Below are positions 8,938 through 17,705 of a DNA stretch of 64,000 nucleotides, one piece after another. Position 1 is the stretch's first letter. The number at the start of each line of letters is the position of its first letter. A program made the position numbers and the translations under genes. The notes below the pieces were generated by a model, which was not told the DNA's origin, made no database searches, and saw only the letters and a list, made by a program, of their open reading frames with translations. Origin of the DNA: CAWJHE01 sp963842455 (lineage in GTDB: Bacteria > Chloroflexota > Anaerolineae > Anaerolineales > UBA4823); the NCBI GenBank assembly GCA_963842455.1, contig CAWJHE010000014.1:248001-312000 (forward strand), read 5' to 3'.

Positions 8938-9561
8938 TCATCCTCCAGATAAAATCCCTTCATCGAACGCCGGAAAGCTCAGGTTTCCGTTGCCATCAAC
9001 CTCCGATTTCAACTCATCCAGATCATCTCGCAAGGAGAGCAGGGTGCGGTGATACAGACTTTTGATGGCGCCTTCCGTGCGACCCATAATTTGTCCAATT
9101 TCAGCATTGGACAGGTCATCGACAAATTTCAACAGGATCAACTGCTGTCGCTCTGGCGGCAAACGGCGGATAATCCGCAGCAAGCGCTCGCGCTCTTCGC
9201 TTTGCATCAATTCCTGTTCCGGAAGGTCAGCGTGATGAGGGTGGGAGAGCCCATCATCCAGGGGGATTTCCTTGCGGCGGCTGTTATCGCGATGCCAGTT
9301 GGCAACCAGGTTATGAGCGATACGGTACAGCCAGGCTGAGAAAGGCAGCCCACGATTATGGTACTTGGGAATATGCTTGAGCGCGCGGTAGAAAACACGC
9401 TCAGTCAGGTCCTCCGCATCGTAAACGTTGCCTGTCCGGTAGTAGATGTAATTGTAGATGCGCCCTACATATCGATCGTAGAGCACCCCAAATGCTTCAC
9501 CATCACCTTGAGTAGCCTGGGCCAGGGCAAGGTCGTCGCTGATATCTTGGTCCACGTTCAC
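8938..9561 (-). CDS. ECF-type RNA polymerase sigma factor
   Basis: 207 residues with region 2 (DRYVGRIYNYIYYRTGNVYDAEDLTERVFYRA) and region 4 (RRLPPERQQLILLKFVDDLSNAEIGQIMGRTEGAIKSLYHRTL). The -10 and -35 recognition regions are both complete. It leads a three-gene cluster with degV and a small membrane protein. No anti-sigma factor is recognisable next to it, unless one of the short membrane proteins plays that role. Confidence 0.9.
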   Translation of the reverse strand: MNVDQDISDDLALAQATQGDGEAFGVLYDRYVGRIYNYIYYRTGNVYDAEDLTERVFYRALKHIPKYHNRGLPFSAWLYRIAHNLVANWHRDNSRRKEIPLDDGLSHPHHADLPEQELMQSEERERLLRIIRRLPPERQQLILLKFVDDLSNAEIGQIMGRTEGAIKSLYHRTLLSLRDDLDELKSEVDGNGNLSFPAFDEGILSGG

Positions 9562-9741
9562 CCTTGTTTCCAGGGTTACCAGAGGCGGCAGAAATCAGCA
9601 GCAAAGCAATTGAAGTCTGTCGCTTAGTAAAACCCCAAATTTTGAAAAAAGTTGCTTTGGCAGTATAACATATTCTGCAGAGCAGGAAATAGCAGCTACT
9701 CCATGGTTACGTCTTCCGGCGGGCTGAAAACGCCACAAATA

Positions 9742-9750
9742 TGGTATAAT
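9742..9750 (+). promoter_or_regulatory. Extended -10 promoter of the tmRNA gene
   Basis: TGG-TATAAT, an extended -10 element, ends eleven bases before the mature 5' end of tmRNA. No good -35 hexamer is evident. Confidence 0.65.
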
Positions 9751-9761
9751 TTCAATTCCAC

Positions 9762-10162
9762 GGGGATGATAGGTCTCGACGGGAGAGGCAAGCCCCGAAT
9801 TGCGAGCCGAGCGGCGCCGAACTCGATAACTCAGCGCAAACAACAAGTGCCAATCGCACAAACTACGCTGCAATGCCCCTCGCTGCATAAGCGATTAGTG
9901 TTGTAGCTGGTCTCCAACAGAGAGACCACGTCCGCCCACCCCGAACTCCTGCCGGAGGTGGATGCGGGCGTCACAAAGCGGGAGTGCCGCACGTCTGATG
10001 GTGCTGAGCGTGTGAAAGAAGGGCTTTCGGGTCCCAGCGCCTTGCGCGTGGTCTGCCTGTGCTGGTAGAGACGCCACAAGCGAGAACAACCCACCAGCTA
10101 CGCTCGTAGACATTCGAGGGAAGAATCTTTCGGACTCGGGTTCGATTCCCGACATCTCCACC
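9762..10162 (+). ncRNA. ssrA: Transfer-messenger RNA (tmRNA)
   Basis: The 5' end GGGGATGATAGGTCTCGAC and the 3' end GGTTCGATTCCCGACATCTCC are the tRNA-like halves. GGGGATG pairs with CATCTCC to form the acceptor stem, and the T-arm GGTTCGATTCC is complete. The CCA is not fully encoded (A-CC-T). The tag frame from GCG at 9834 to TAA at 9888 encodes AQTTSANRTNYAAMPLAA, which ends in the hydrophobic LAA degron. tmRNA rescues ribosomes stalled on broken messages and tags the product for proteolysis. Pseudoknot-rich sequence fills the middle. The gene stands alone with its own promoter and terminator. Confidence 0.97.
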
Positions 10163-10167
10163 TTAAA

Positions 10168-10195
10168 ACCACGCCGCAGAAATGCGGCGCGGTTG
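10168..10195 (+). terminator. Putative terminator after tmRNA
   Basis: GC-rich hairpin just after the tmRNA 3' end (CCACGCCGC and GCGGCGCGG around AGAAAT), followed by a weak TTGATTT tail. Confidence 0.6.
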
Positions 10196-10232
10196 ATTTA
10201 AAGGAAGCAGGGCGGGTTTGGAACGAGCGTGT

Positions 10233-10805
10233 TTAGAAAACCGGGGGGGTATTACCGGATATGATCACTGTTTTTTCGTTGGAATAATTTCCGTAGGAAT
10301 GAGCAATGGTTGCATCAAACGTAATGCTATCGCCGGGTCCTAGGATGAACGCATCCGAGTTGATCCGGATCGTCAGAGAACCTTCTAGAACCAGGATAAA
10401 TTCTTCGCCAAAGGGGTGGCGTTTGGGTACGCCGCTATTCTGACCTGGCTCAAGTTCCATCATCGCCAGTTCAGAGCGGCCGTGGAAAGAAGGACTCAAC
10501 AGCATATATTCAATATCAGAGTTATACAGGATAAGTTTTCTTCTCTCGTTCTTGCGCACAACATTGACCAGGGCAGAGGTGCTCACTGCCGGTATGTTTT
10601 CGATGTCCCCTTCAATAAATAGTTCACCAACTGGGATGTTAATCACTTCTGAAATCTTTTGCAGCATTTCCATGGATGGATTGATTTTGTCATTTTCTAT
10701 TTTGCTGATCGTGGAAGGCGATACATCCATTCTGACAGCCATTTCTTTGGCGGTTAATTTGATACGCTCTCGATAGAAGCGAATTCTGCGACCGATGGAA
10801 GTCAT
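10233..10805 (-). CDS. XRE-family transcriptional regulator with C-terminal cupin sensor
   Basis: About 190 residues from the ATG at 10805, which has AGAGGT upstream; a longer TTG start at 10826 is less likely. The N-terminal helix-turn-helix (RRIRFYRERIKLTAKEMAVRMDVSPSTISKIENDKINPS) is followed by a cupin_2 barrel (~residues 110-185, e.g. PKRHPFGEEFILVLEGSLTIRI). This domain pair is common in repressors of amino-acid, peptide or polyamine operons that sense a small ligand. It diverges from the opp-peptidase operon across ~490 bp with two promoters and palindromes, and is the obvious candidate for its control. Confidence 0.88.
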   Translation of the reverse strand: MTSIGRRIRFYRERIKLTAKEMAVRMDVSPSTISKIENDKINPSMEMLQKISEVINIPVGELFIEGDIENIPAVSTSALVNVVRKNERRKLILYNSDIEYMLLSPSFHGRSELAMMELEPGQNSGVPKRHPFGEEFILVLEGSLTIRINSDAFILGPGDSITFDATIAHSYGNYSNEKTVIISGNTPPVF

Positions 10806-10987
10806 ACTTACCTCTTTAAAAACCAAATTTTACACAAGACAAAGGAATTTGATCTGTTCATTATTCCATCCAGGAAAGATAATTCTACTAGATAGTAGGG
10901 TAATTAAGCAAGTTTACAATATTTTTTACAATCAGACAACTGAAATTGTAGAGGAACCTGGATTAAACGATCTAATTATTAATTATA

Positions 10988-11024
10988 TCAATTAATTGAC
11001 TTATAGTCAATAACTTGATATAAT
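10988..11024 (+). promoter_or_regulatory. Strong promoter P1 of the opp operon with overlapping palindromic operators
   Basis: TTGACT (10996-11001) and TATAAT (11019-11024) are separated by 17 bp. A perfect 12-bp palindrome TCAATTAATTGA (10988-10999) overlaps the -35. A second inverted repeat, TTGACT-TAT-AGTCAA (10996-11010), fills -35 and spacer. This is a layout expected for repression. The rest of the AT-rich gap 10806-10987 shows no gene. Confidence 0.75.
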
Positions 11025-11044
11025 ATTTTCATCTGATTAGCAGG

Positions 11045-11110
11045 TTGACATACAAGATTTCTCATGTATAATACGATCCAAGAAATTAATTGATTATATT
11101 TCAATTAATT
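11045..11110 (+). promoter_or_regulatory. Strong promoter P2 of the opp operon with downstream operator
   Basis: Consensus TTGACA (11045-11050) and TATAAT (11067-11072) with a 16-bp spacer. Just downstream is the inverted repeat AATTAATTGA (11084-11093) / TCAATTAATT (11101-11110), built from the same motif as the P1 palindrome. It covers the early transcribed region. A ~210-base leader follows before the oppD ATG at 11294; nothing else is recognised in it. Confidence 0.75.
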
Positions 11111-11293
11111 ACCTTGCATCACCAAGCCTTGTTGTGGCTTCAAAGAATTCAGATCAACCCACCGCTCCCGTACCTTTTTTCTTTTTTGTAGAACATTCAA
11201 AATAATCATCAATATCTCTGCAAAGGCAGACCAGAAAATCCAGACAGAAGGCTTTCTGACTTAATGTGAAATTCCTAAATACAGGATTGTTAA

Positions 11294-12283
11294 ATGCAGC
11301 CATTATTGGATATTCAGAACCTGAAAGTGAAATTCAAAACACAGAACGGCATTGTTAACGCAGTAAATGGCGTTTCGCTTAGCATCAATCCACAGGAAAC
11401 CCTGGGCATTGTGGGCGAAAGCGGCTGTGGGAAAAGCGTTTCCATGATGTCCGTTTTGGGATTGATTCCTCAGCCACCCGGAAAAATTGATTCGGGTGTA
11501 GCCAATTACCAGGGAGTTGATCTGCTCAAATTATCCAATGATGAGCTCAGAAAATATCGATCATCCAAAATTGGCTTCATCTTTCAGGATCCAATGACTT
11601 CTCTAAACCCTGTACTCACCATTGGTAAGCAGATTTCCGAGCCGCTTGAAGCTCACAAGGGATTAAGCTACAACGAATCTCGCGATCAGGTCGTTCACAT
11701 GCTAGAGATGGTGGGTATCCCCAACCCAAAAACCTGTTTAAATCATTTTCCGCACCAATTCTCGGGTGGTATGCGCCAACGAGTGATGATCGCTATGTCG
11801 CTTATCTGTTCGCCGCAATTACTTATTGCCGATGAACCCACCACTGCACTGGATGTTACCATCCAGGCGCAAATCATCGACCTGGTGAAAAGACTGCGCA
11901 GTGAATTAAACATGGCTGTCATTTGGATCACGCACGATTTAGGCGTGATCGCCAACCTGGCGGACCGTGTAGCGGTTATGTACGCAGGTTATATTGTTGA
12001 AATGGCAAGCACAGAAGAGATTTACAAGAACCCTGTGCATCCCTACACCAAGGCACTGCTGGACAGTTTACCTAGAATTGATCGTAAAGGGTTAAGGCTT
12101 CGACCCATCGAAGGGTTGGCGCCTATTCTCATGGAAGAACCAAAAACTTGCCCGTTTGCACCCCGTTGTAAATATGCTTCACAATGCCGGCTGACCCTGC
12201 CTGCACTGGTTCCACATGGCACAGATGACCACCTGGTTGCTTGTTGGTTAGAATTCATGGAAGGCGGGGCAGCCAATGACTGA
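11294..12283 (+). CDS. oppD: Oligopeptide ABC transporter ATP-binding protein OppD/DppD
   Basis: 329 residues. Walker A GESGCGKS (~residues 39-46), signature FSGGMRQR, Walker B LLIADEPTTALD, and the C-terminal oligo/dipeptide-transporter extension with CPFAPRCKYASQC. It energises import of peptides together with OppF and the OppBC permeases encoded 6 kb downstream. It overlaps oppF by eight bases. First gene of the long peptide-utilisation operon. Confidence 0.93.
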   Translation: MQPLLDIQNLKVKFKTQNGIVNAVNGVSLSINPQETLGIVGESGCGKSVSMMSVLGLIPQPPGKIDSGVANYQGVDLLKLSNDELRKYRSSKIGFIFQDPMTSLNPVLTIGKQISEPLEAHKGLSYNESRDQVVHMLEMVGIPNPKTCLNHFPHQFSGGMRQRVMIAMSLICSPQLLIADEPTTALDVTIQAQIIDLVKRLRSELNMAVIWITHDLGVIANLADRVAVMYAGYIVEMASTEEIYKNPVHPYTKALLDSLPRIDRKGLRLRPIEGLAPILMEEPKTCPFAPRCKYASQCRLTLPALVPHGTDDHLVACWLEFMEGGAAND

Positions 12284-13256
12284 GCAAAAAGTATTACTTA
12301 AAGTTGAAAATCTGTCCAAGCATTTTCCAATTACCAAGGGAATTATCTTCGACCGCACGATTGGGGAAGTACGAGCTGTGGATGGGATCAGTTTTGAGAT
12401 CATTCAAGGCGAAACACTCGGCTTGGTCGGAGAATCGGGTTGCGGCAAAACAACAGCAGGCAGAACGATCCTGCAACTGTACCAACCCACCGGCGGTAAG
12501 GTGTTTTTCGAAGGCAAGGATCTGACGGCATTGAAGGGTGAAAACCTGCGCCAGACCAGGCAAAGAATGCAGATGATTTTCCAAGATCCTTATGCCAGTC
12601 TCAATCCACGCATGACGGTCAAACAGATTATTGGCGAGCCACTGCGTGCATACAAATTATCGCGCGGTAAAGCATACGAAGAGCGTATCCTGGAGTTAAT
12701 GGCTCTCGTAAGCCTGGATCCTTCGATGATCGACCGTTATCCTCATGAATTTTCAGGCGGGCAGCGTCAGCGCATCGGTACTGCCAGAGCTTTGGCTCTA
12801 AATCCATCCTTGATTGTCTGTGATGAGCCCATTTCAGCCCTGGATGTTTCCATCCAAGCCCAGGTGGTCAACTTACTTGAAGACTTGCAGGATAAGCTGG
12901 GACATACCTACCTATTCATATCTCATGACCTCTCCATGGTGCGCTATATCTGCGACCGTGTTGCCGTGATGTATTTGGGTATTATGGCAGAAATGGCTGA
13001 GAGTGACGAGCTATACAGCCATCCTTTACATCCCTATACCCAGGCCTTACTGTCTGCGATCCCGGTTCCAGATCCGTTTGTAGAAAAGAACCGGCAACGT
13101 ATCATCCTGCAAGGCGATGTACCCTCACCAGCCACCCATTTTCAAGGCTGCAAGTTTTACGGACGTTGCGAACTTGCACAGAATATTTGCGCAGAGGTTC
13201 GCCCAGAATTTCGAGAAGTATCCCCCGGTCATTTTGTCGCCTGCCACCTGGTTTAG
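12276..13256 (+). CDS. oppF: Oligopeptide ABC transporter ATP-binding protein OppF/DppF
   Basis: 326 residues. Walker A GESGCGKTT, signature FSGGQRQRIGTARAL, Walker B LIVCDEPISALDVS, and the Cys-containing C-terminal tail CKFYGRCELAQNIC. It is the second ATPase of the transporter, overlapping oppD and thus translationally coupled. Separation of the two ATPase genes from the permease genes by amidohydrolase genes is unusual but not unknown. Confidence 0.93.
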   Translation: MTEQKVLLKVENLSKHFPITKGIIFDRTIGEVRAVDGISFEIIQGETLGLVGESGCGKTTAGRTILQLYQPTGGKVFFEGKDLTALKGENLRQTRQRMQMIFQDPYASLNPRMTVKQIIGEPLRAYKLSRGKAYEERILELMALVSLDPSMIDRYPHEFSGGQRQRIGTARALALNPSLIVCDEPISALDVSIQAQVVNLLEDLQDKLGHTYLFISHDLSMVRYICDRVAVMYLGIMAEMAESDELYSHPLHPYTQALLSAIPVPDPFVEKNRQRIILQGDVPSPATHFQGCKFYGRCELAQNICAEVRPEFREVSPGHFVACHLV

Positions 13257-13322
13257 ACAACCGGTGATCACCCGACCTGGAAACCTGTCTACATAACCAG
13301 ATCACTCGAAAGGACTGTTTGA

Positions 13323-14601
13323 ATGAAAAAAATTATCCATACGACTCACTTAATCGACTGCACAGGTGCACCAGTCAAGGAAAATTGGTCTCTGATCGTC
13401 GAAGACGGCTTGATTATCGAGATGGGACCTTCCGCCAACTACGCCGGTACTCGAGGCGGAGGTCTTGGACCTTCGCGACGGGTGGGTAACACCTGGTTTC
13501 ATTGACATGCACGCCCATTTTTGTTACAGCGAGGAAGCTGAGTTCCAGCAATCAGCAATCCGGCCTAACAAAGTCAATATGCTGAACTGCGGTTTTATCA
13601 ACGCCGAAGAATGGCTTTACCAGGGTGTGACAACCGCTCGGATTGTTGGCACCCCCTTCGACCTGGACATTGAGCTGCGTAATGTCATTCAAGACGAACC
13701 AACAGCAGGTCCGCGCCTGGTATGCAGCGGACATATGATGACCATGGTCGGCGGTTGCCGCACACCCTGGGACAAAATGAAGGAAGAGATCAACGGTATA
13801 GAAGAAGCCAGGGCGTTTGCCCGCAAGCACTTTGCCGGTGGAGCAGACCTGGTCAAGCTGTATATGACCACTTTATTAGAAGAAAATGTAGCTGAATATC
13901 TGGAAAGGACCTTATCCCTGCCGGATGACGCCCCCGATACGGGCAGGTGGGGCGCATTGACCGTGGAAGAAATCCGAGCAGTCTGCGATGAAGCGCACAA
14001 AATCGGTAGAACGGTCAGCGCCCACGTCGCTCCAGATTTCGGCATCAAAATTGCTTTACGCGGTGGTGTGGATACCGTCGAACACGGTTCCGAGTTGGAT
14101 GATGAATGTATTGCCCTCTTCCTGGAAAAAGGAAGCACCCTGGTGCCAACTTTGGAAGTCTCCCACCACCAATTCTCCAACCCCGAATTAAGCAAAGCTC
14201 CCGATGTGTTTACAAAATTCGCTTTGAAACGCTGGGGCAGGCAAATTAAATATTTGAAACAAGCTCATCAGGCTGGTGTAAAAATGGCGACAGGCACCGA
14301 TAGCGTAATGGAAGGGATGCATTATTTCCCCGAGGTAGAGCTGATGGTCGAAGCATTAGAGATGTCACCGATGGATGCCCTGATCTGCGCTACGAAAAAC
14401 GGTGCAGAGGCTATGGGCTTGATAGGAAAGAAGATTGGGACCCTGCAACCTGGCAAATATGCGGATCTTGTACTGATGCAGGAAAATCCCCTGGAAAATA
14501 TAAAAAATATACGCACGCTCAAACATGTCCTCAGAGAAGGCGAGATCGTCGCCTCACCAACACCTGATGACCCGAGAGGAAAGGTTGGACACCGTGGGTA
14601 A
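13323..14601 (+). CDS. Amidohydrolase, imidazolonepropionase/dipeptidase-like (frameshifted in this sequence)
   Basis: A metal-dependent hydrolase of the amidohydrolase superfamily, in the subgroup that includes Xaa-Arg/Xaa-Pro dipeptidases. Ligands seen: HAH in GFIDMHAHF, the lysine in ADLVKLYMT (bridging carbamate), SAH, EHG and GTDS. All are present, so it should be active. The first ~45 codons (MKKIIHTTHLIDCTG...) are in another frame. One extra base near 13455-13462 joins them to EVLDLRDGWVTPGFIDMH. The start at 13323 has AGGA before it. It sits between the transporter ATPases and the binding protein, which suggests it acts on the imported compound. Confidence 0.85.
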
Positions 14602-15793
14602 ACAAGCCATTCAAGCTGCTGGATTCATCGATCTTCGTCAATCCGAAGTCAATTTACACGAAAATGAATTTCTTCTGATTGAAGACAAGCGGATAAGCGG
14701 GTTTCTCACCAAGGGTGAGCTTCCCGATGACTGCGAATTGCTGGATTTTTCTGATAGCTATGCACTGCCTGGATTGGTGGATGCTTCGTTTCTGCCCCAT
14801 TTGATGTTTTCTGATAAAGGCTCCAACCCATCGAATTACGGACAATTCGTCTGGACAGCCAGGCAAGCGGCGCAGCATTGGTTCAAGACTGGTGTAACAA
14901 CAGCTGCCACCTTAGGTGCTGTAGACGACCTGGATAAAGACCTGGGGGATTGTGTCAACCAGGGTAAATTCCTTGGGCCGCGCCTGGCGTCTGCTTTGAC
15001 ACCAATCGTACCCGCTGGTGGAGATAACTTTCCATGGGGATACGGAGTGCGCCAGGTATTTGGACCTGACCAGGCCCGCAGAGCGGCGCGTGAAATCATC
15101 AAACGCGGGGCTGAGAGGCTGGTTGTGTACGCTGACCCTCCGATGAGCTTTTTCCCGGATCCACAAAAAACTGCCGAACAGCGGCTATGCTTTGACCTGG
15201 AAGAGTTGAAGGAAATTGTCACCCAGGCCAGCCAGGCTGGCTGCTTTGTGCATGCACAGGCAATTTCAGCAAAGGCTATTGAAGTTTGCGCCACGGCAGG
15301 CGTACGTTCTATCGGTTGCGCCTACCAGCTTGCACCTGAACATTTCCCGTTGCTCAAAGAAAACGGGGTTGCCTTAGCGCCAAACCTGGCTCTCGGAGCG
15401 ACAGCGATGGAGATCGGACCCTCGGTTGGCATGAGTAAAGCGACTGTCGACATGGTTGCTGCTCAGCGCATCCCTGCACCGTTATTGCTCCAAGCCAGGG
15501 ATTTTGGTATCGAGATTATTTGCGCTACAAATGCAGCCTTTTTACAAGGTGATATGGTCAAAGAGTGTCTCTGCCTGGAGGCAGCAGGTTTTTCCCGCCT
15601 GGAAATCTTGCGATCGGCGACCTTGACTACATCCAAAAGTCTAAAACCATTCTGCCAGACTGGTTCATTTGCAAAAAATAACCATGCAGATATCGTGTTC
15701 TACGAGCGTAATCCACTGGAAAACCTGCACAACTTGAAAAGCATCGAAAAAATCATGTTGTCTGGCAAGCTTGTTGATCTAAAAGGAGGTTAA
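14594..15793 (+). CDS. Amidohydrolase-like protein lacking metal ligands
   Basis: About 400 residues with the overall fold and ending (ADIVFYERNPLENLHNLKSIEKIMLSGKLV) of its neighbour. The metal centre is eroded: HxH is replaced in LVDASFLPHL, the carbamate lysine region reads LVVYADP, the EHG histidine is GCA, and the catalytic TD is TN (ICATNAAF). One His (VHAQ) remains. It is probably a non-catalytic paralogue, perhaps a structural or substrate-binding partner of the active copy. A GTG start at 14594 overlaps the previous gene; in-frame ATGs at 14525 and 14567 are alternatives. Confidence 0.7.
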   Translation: MGKQAIQAAGFIDLRQSEVNLHENEFLLIEDKRISGFLTKGELPDDCELLDFSDSYALPGLVDASFLPHLMFSDKGSNPSNYGQFVWTARQAAQHWFKTGVTTAATLGAVDDLDKDLGDCVNQGKFLGPRLASALTPIVPAGGDNFPWGYGVRQVFGPDQARRAAREIIKRGAERLVVYADPPMSFFPDPQKTAEQRLCFDLEELKEIVTQASQAGCFVHAQAISAKAIEVCATAGVRSIGCAYQLAPEHFPLLKENGVALAPNLALGATAMEIGPSVGMSKATVDMVAAQRIPAPLLLQARDFGIEIICATNAAFLQGDMVKECLCLEAAGFSRLEILRSATLTTSKSLKPFCQTGSFAKNNHADIVFYERNPLENLHNLKSIEKIMLSGKLVDLKGG

Positions 15794-15862
15794 CAAAGAA
15801 AAGATACCGATTGATTTTCAATTTATCGAGATTTATCAACTTGAACTATTTAGGAGAGAACA

Positions 15863-17626
15863 ATGAAGAGCAAATTTTCAAAATTATTAATGCTAGTGGT
15901 AGTGGGATTGCTGCTCATCAGCACTGCGTGCCAGCCAGCGGCTGCACCAGCCCCAACTCAGGCGCCTGCTCAGCCCGAAGTAGTCGAACCGACAAAAGAA
16001 GCGCCAGCAGAAGCGCCCAAAGCAGAACCAACCAAAGTTGAAGTTACTGAGGCTCCCGCCGAAGTAGTCACTGAAGAACCCAAAGAACCCGTTGTATTAC
16101 GACAGCCGGCAAACGAACCCAGTGGGTTCGACCCAGCCCTGGGTGGTTATGGTTACCAGGAATATGTGAATGTGTATGAACCCCTGGTGGATTCCTTCTC
16201 CGGTGGAGAAATCACCCCACTGGCAGCAGAAGAATTCTCTGTCTCGGAAGACGGCCTGGTTTACACTTTCAAACTGCGTGAAGGTCTGATGTGGAGTGAC
16301 GGTCAACCCCTGACTGCAGAGGATTTCCGCCTTTCCTTCCTGCGCCAGTTGGATCCAGCCACTGCTTCCTACTCTGCGCATGAGTTCTACACCATCAAGA
16401 ACGGCCAGGCTTACAATGCTGGCGAAATTACCGATCCCAACGAAGTCGGTATCCAGGCGCCAGATGAGCTCACCCTGGTGATTGAACTGGAACAGCCCAC
16501 ACCGCATTTCCTTTATTACATGGGCAACACCAACTTCGTTCCTGTCCGTATCGATTTGATCGAAAAATACGGAGACCAATGGATGGAAGCCGGAAACCTG
16601 GTTGGCAATGGTCCTTATATGCTCACCCAATGGGACCACGACCAATTAATCGTTTTGGAGCGCAATCCTTACTACACTGGTATCTGGAAAGATAATATCA
16701 AAGTAGACCGCATCGAATTTGTATTGATGGCGGATGCCTGGAACCAGGCAGTCCCATCCTTTGAAGCTGGTGAAGTGGATGTGGCCATTGCTCCTGCATC
16801 TGAAATTCCACGACTGCAGGAAGATCCAGAATTCGCCGAGATGCTCACCAATGTGCCCATTTCCGGTTCTGAAATCCTGATCATTGACACCAAGAACCCT
16901 CCCACCGATGATGTACGTGTACGTCAAGCGCTCTCCATTTCGATTGACCGGGTGACCCTGGCCAATGATATCCTGCGCGGCGTGTACGCCCCTGCTGATA
17001 GCCATAGCCCTCCCGATCTGGTCAGTTACAATCCCGGAGATGCTTACGGTTACCAGTACGACCCCGAACTGGCTGCTCAGCTTCTGGCTGACGCCGGCTA
17101 TCCTGGTGGAGAGGGCTTCCCACCCTTTGAGGTAGCTTACTGGAGCGTTGACCTGGCATCCCTGGTGATGCAATCGATCCAGGCTATGTGGAAAACAAAC
17201 CTGGGTATCGAAGTGACCCTGCTGCCCATTGAGCCATCTGCTATGCGCGACTGGCGCATTGCCCGCAACGAGCTGCCCTTCAATATCTACTACGGTTTGA
17301 ACTGGTGCGGTATCCCAGATGCAAGTGAATTCCACAATGCCATTCTGGATCCAGACAACTCGCTCAAACGCTCACGCTACGACAATCCCGAGTATGTTGA
17401 GCTAATCCGCCAGGCTTTTGTCGAAACTGATCTGGCTTTACGCGCAGAAATTTACCAACAAGCTGAAGCCATCATCAACCGGGATGTTCCGATTATCTCC
17501 CTGTTTTACGAAGGTCAGACCTGGTTGGTTAGACCGTATGTCAAGAACTTTGTTGACATCACCACTGCGGTTGCTTCTATGTTCCGCTTTGCCCAACCAC
17601 CTGGTCTTGAGATTTTGCCGCAATAA
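15863..17626 (+). CDS. oppA: Peptide ABC transporter substrate-binding lipoprotein
   Basis: 587 residues. A signal peptide with lipobox LISTAC (Cys ~23) is followed by a long Ala/Pro/Glu/Thr linker that tethers the domain away from the membrane, then a family-5 solute-binding domain (SVSEDGLVYTFKLREGLMWSDGQPLTAEDF). It captures the peptide or other bulky solute outside the membrane for OppBC. AGGAGA lies seven bases upstream of the ATG. A perfect hairpin directly after the gene probably stabilises its part of the transcript. Confidence 0.93.
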   Translation: MKSKFSKLLMLVVVGLLLISTACQPAAAPAPTQAPAQPEVVEPTKEAPAEAPKAEPTKVEVTEAPAEVVTEEPKEPVVLRQPANEPSGFDPALGGYGYQEYVNVYEPLVDSFSGGEITPLAAEEFSVSEDGLVYTFKLREGLMWSDGQPLTAEDFRLSFLRQLDPATASYSAHEFYTIKNGQAYNAGEITDPNEVGIQAPDELTLVIELEQPTPHFLYYMGNTNFVPVRIDLIEKYGDQWMEAGNLVGNGPYMLTQWDHDQLIVLERNPYYTGIWKDNIKVDRIEFVLMADAWNQAVPSFEAGEVDVAIAPASEIPRLQEDPEFAEMLTNVPISGSEILIIDTKNPPTDDVRVRQALSISIDRVTLANDILRGVYAPADSHSPPDLVSYNPGDAYGYQYDPELAAQLLADAGYPGGEGFPPFEVAYWSVDLASLVMQSIQAMWKTNLGIEVTLLPIEPSAMRDWRIARNELPFNIYYGLNWCGIPDASEFHNAILDPDNSLKRSRYDNPEYVELIRQAFVETDLALRAEIYQQAEAIINRDVPIISLFYEGQTWLVRPYVKNFVDITTAVASMFRFAQPPGLEILPQ

Positions 17627-17640
17627 CCTGTCAATTTAAC

Positions 17641-17668
17641 GGGCATGGCGTGGTTTCACGCCATGCCC
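17641..17668 (+). promoter_or_regulatory. Perfect intercistronic hairpin between oppA and oppB
   Basis: GGGCATGGCGTG and CACGCCATGCCC form a 12-bp uninterrupted stem with a GTTT loop. No T-run follows, so it is more likely an mRNA-stabilising or attenuating element than a full terminator. It would keep oppA expression above that of the permeases. Confidence 0.75.
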
Positions 17669-17705
17669 ACCAAGAAATTACAAAACTAGCATTTAGGACA
17701 AGACA

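Noticed and set aside
9595..10161. Several open frames over 84-97 codons on both strands
   Set aside because: They cross the tmRNA gene, which explains the conserved sequence. None has a recognisable product.
16646..17335. 229-codon minus-strand open frame inside oppA
   Set aside because: It is a shadow of a well-supported gene; the translation shows no domain and no ribosome binding site.
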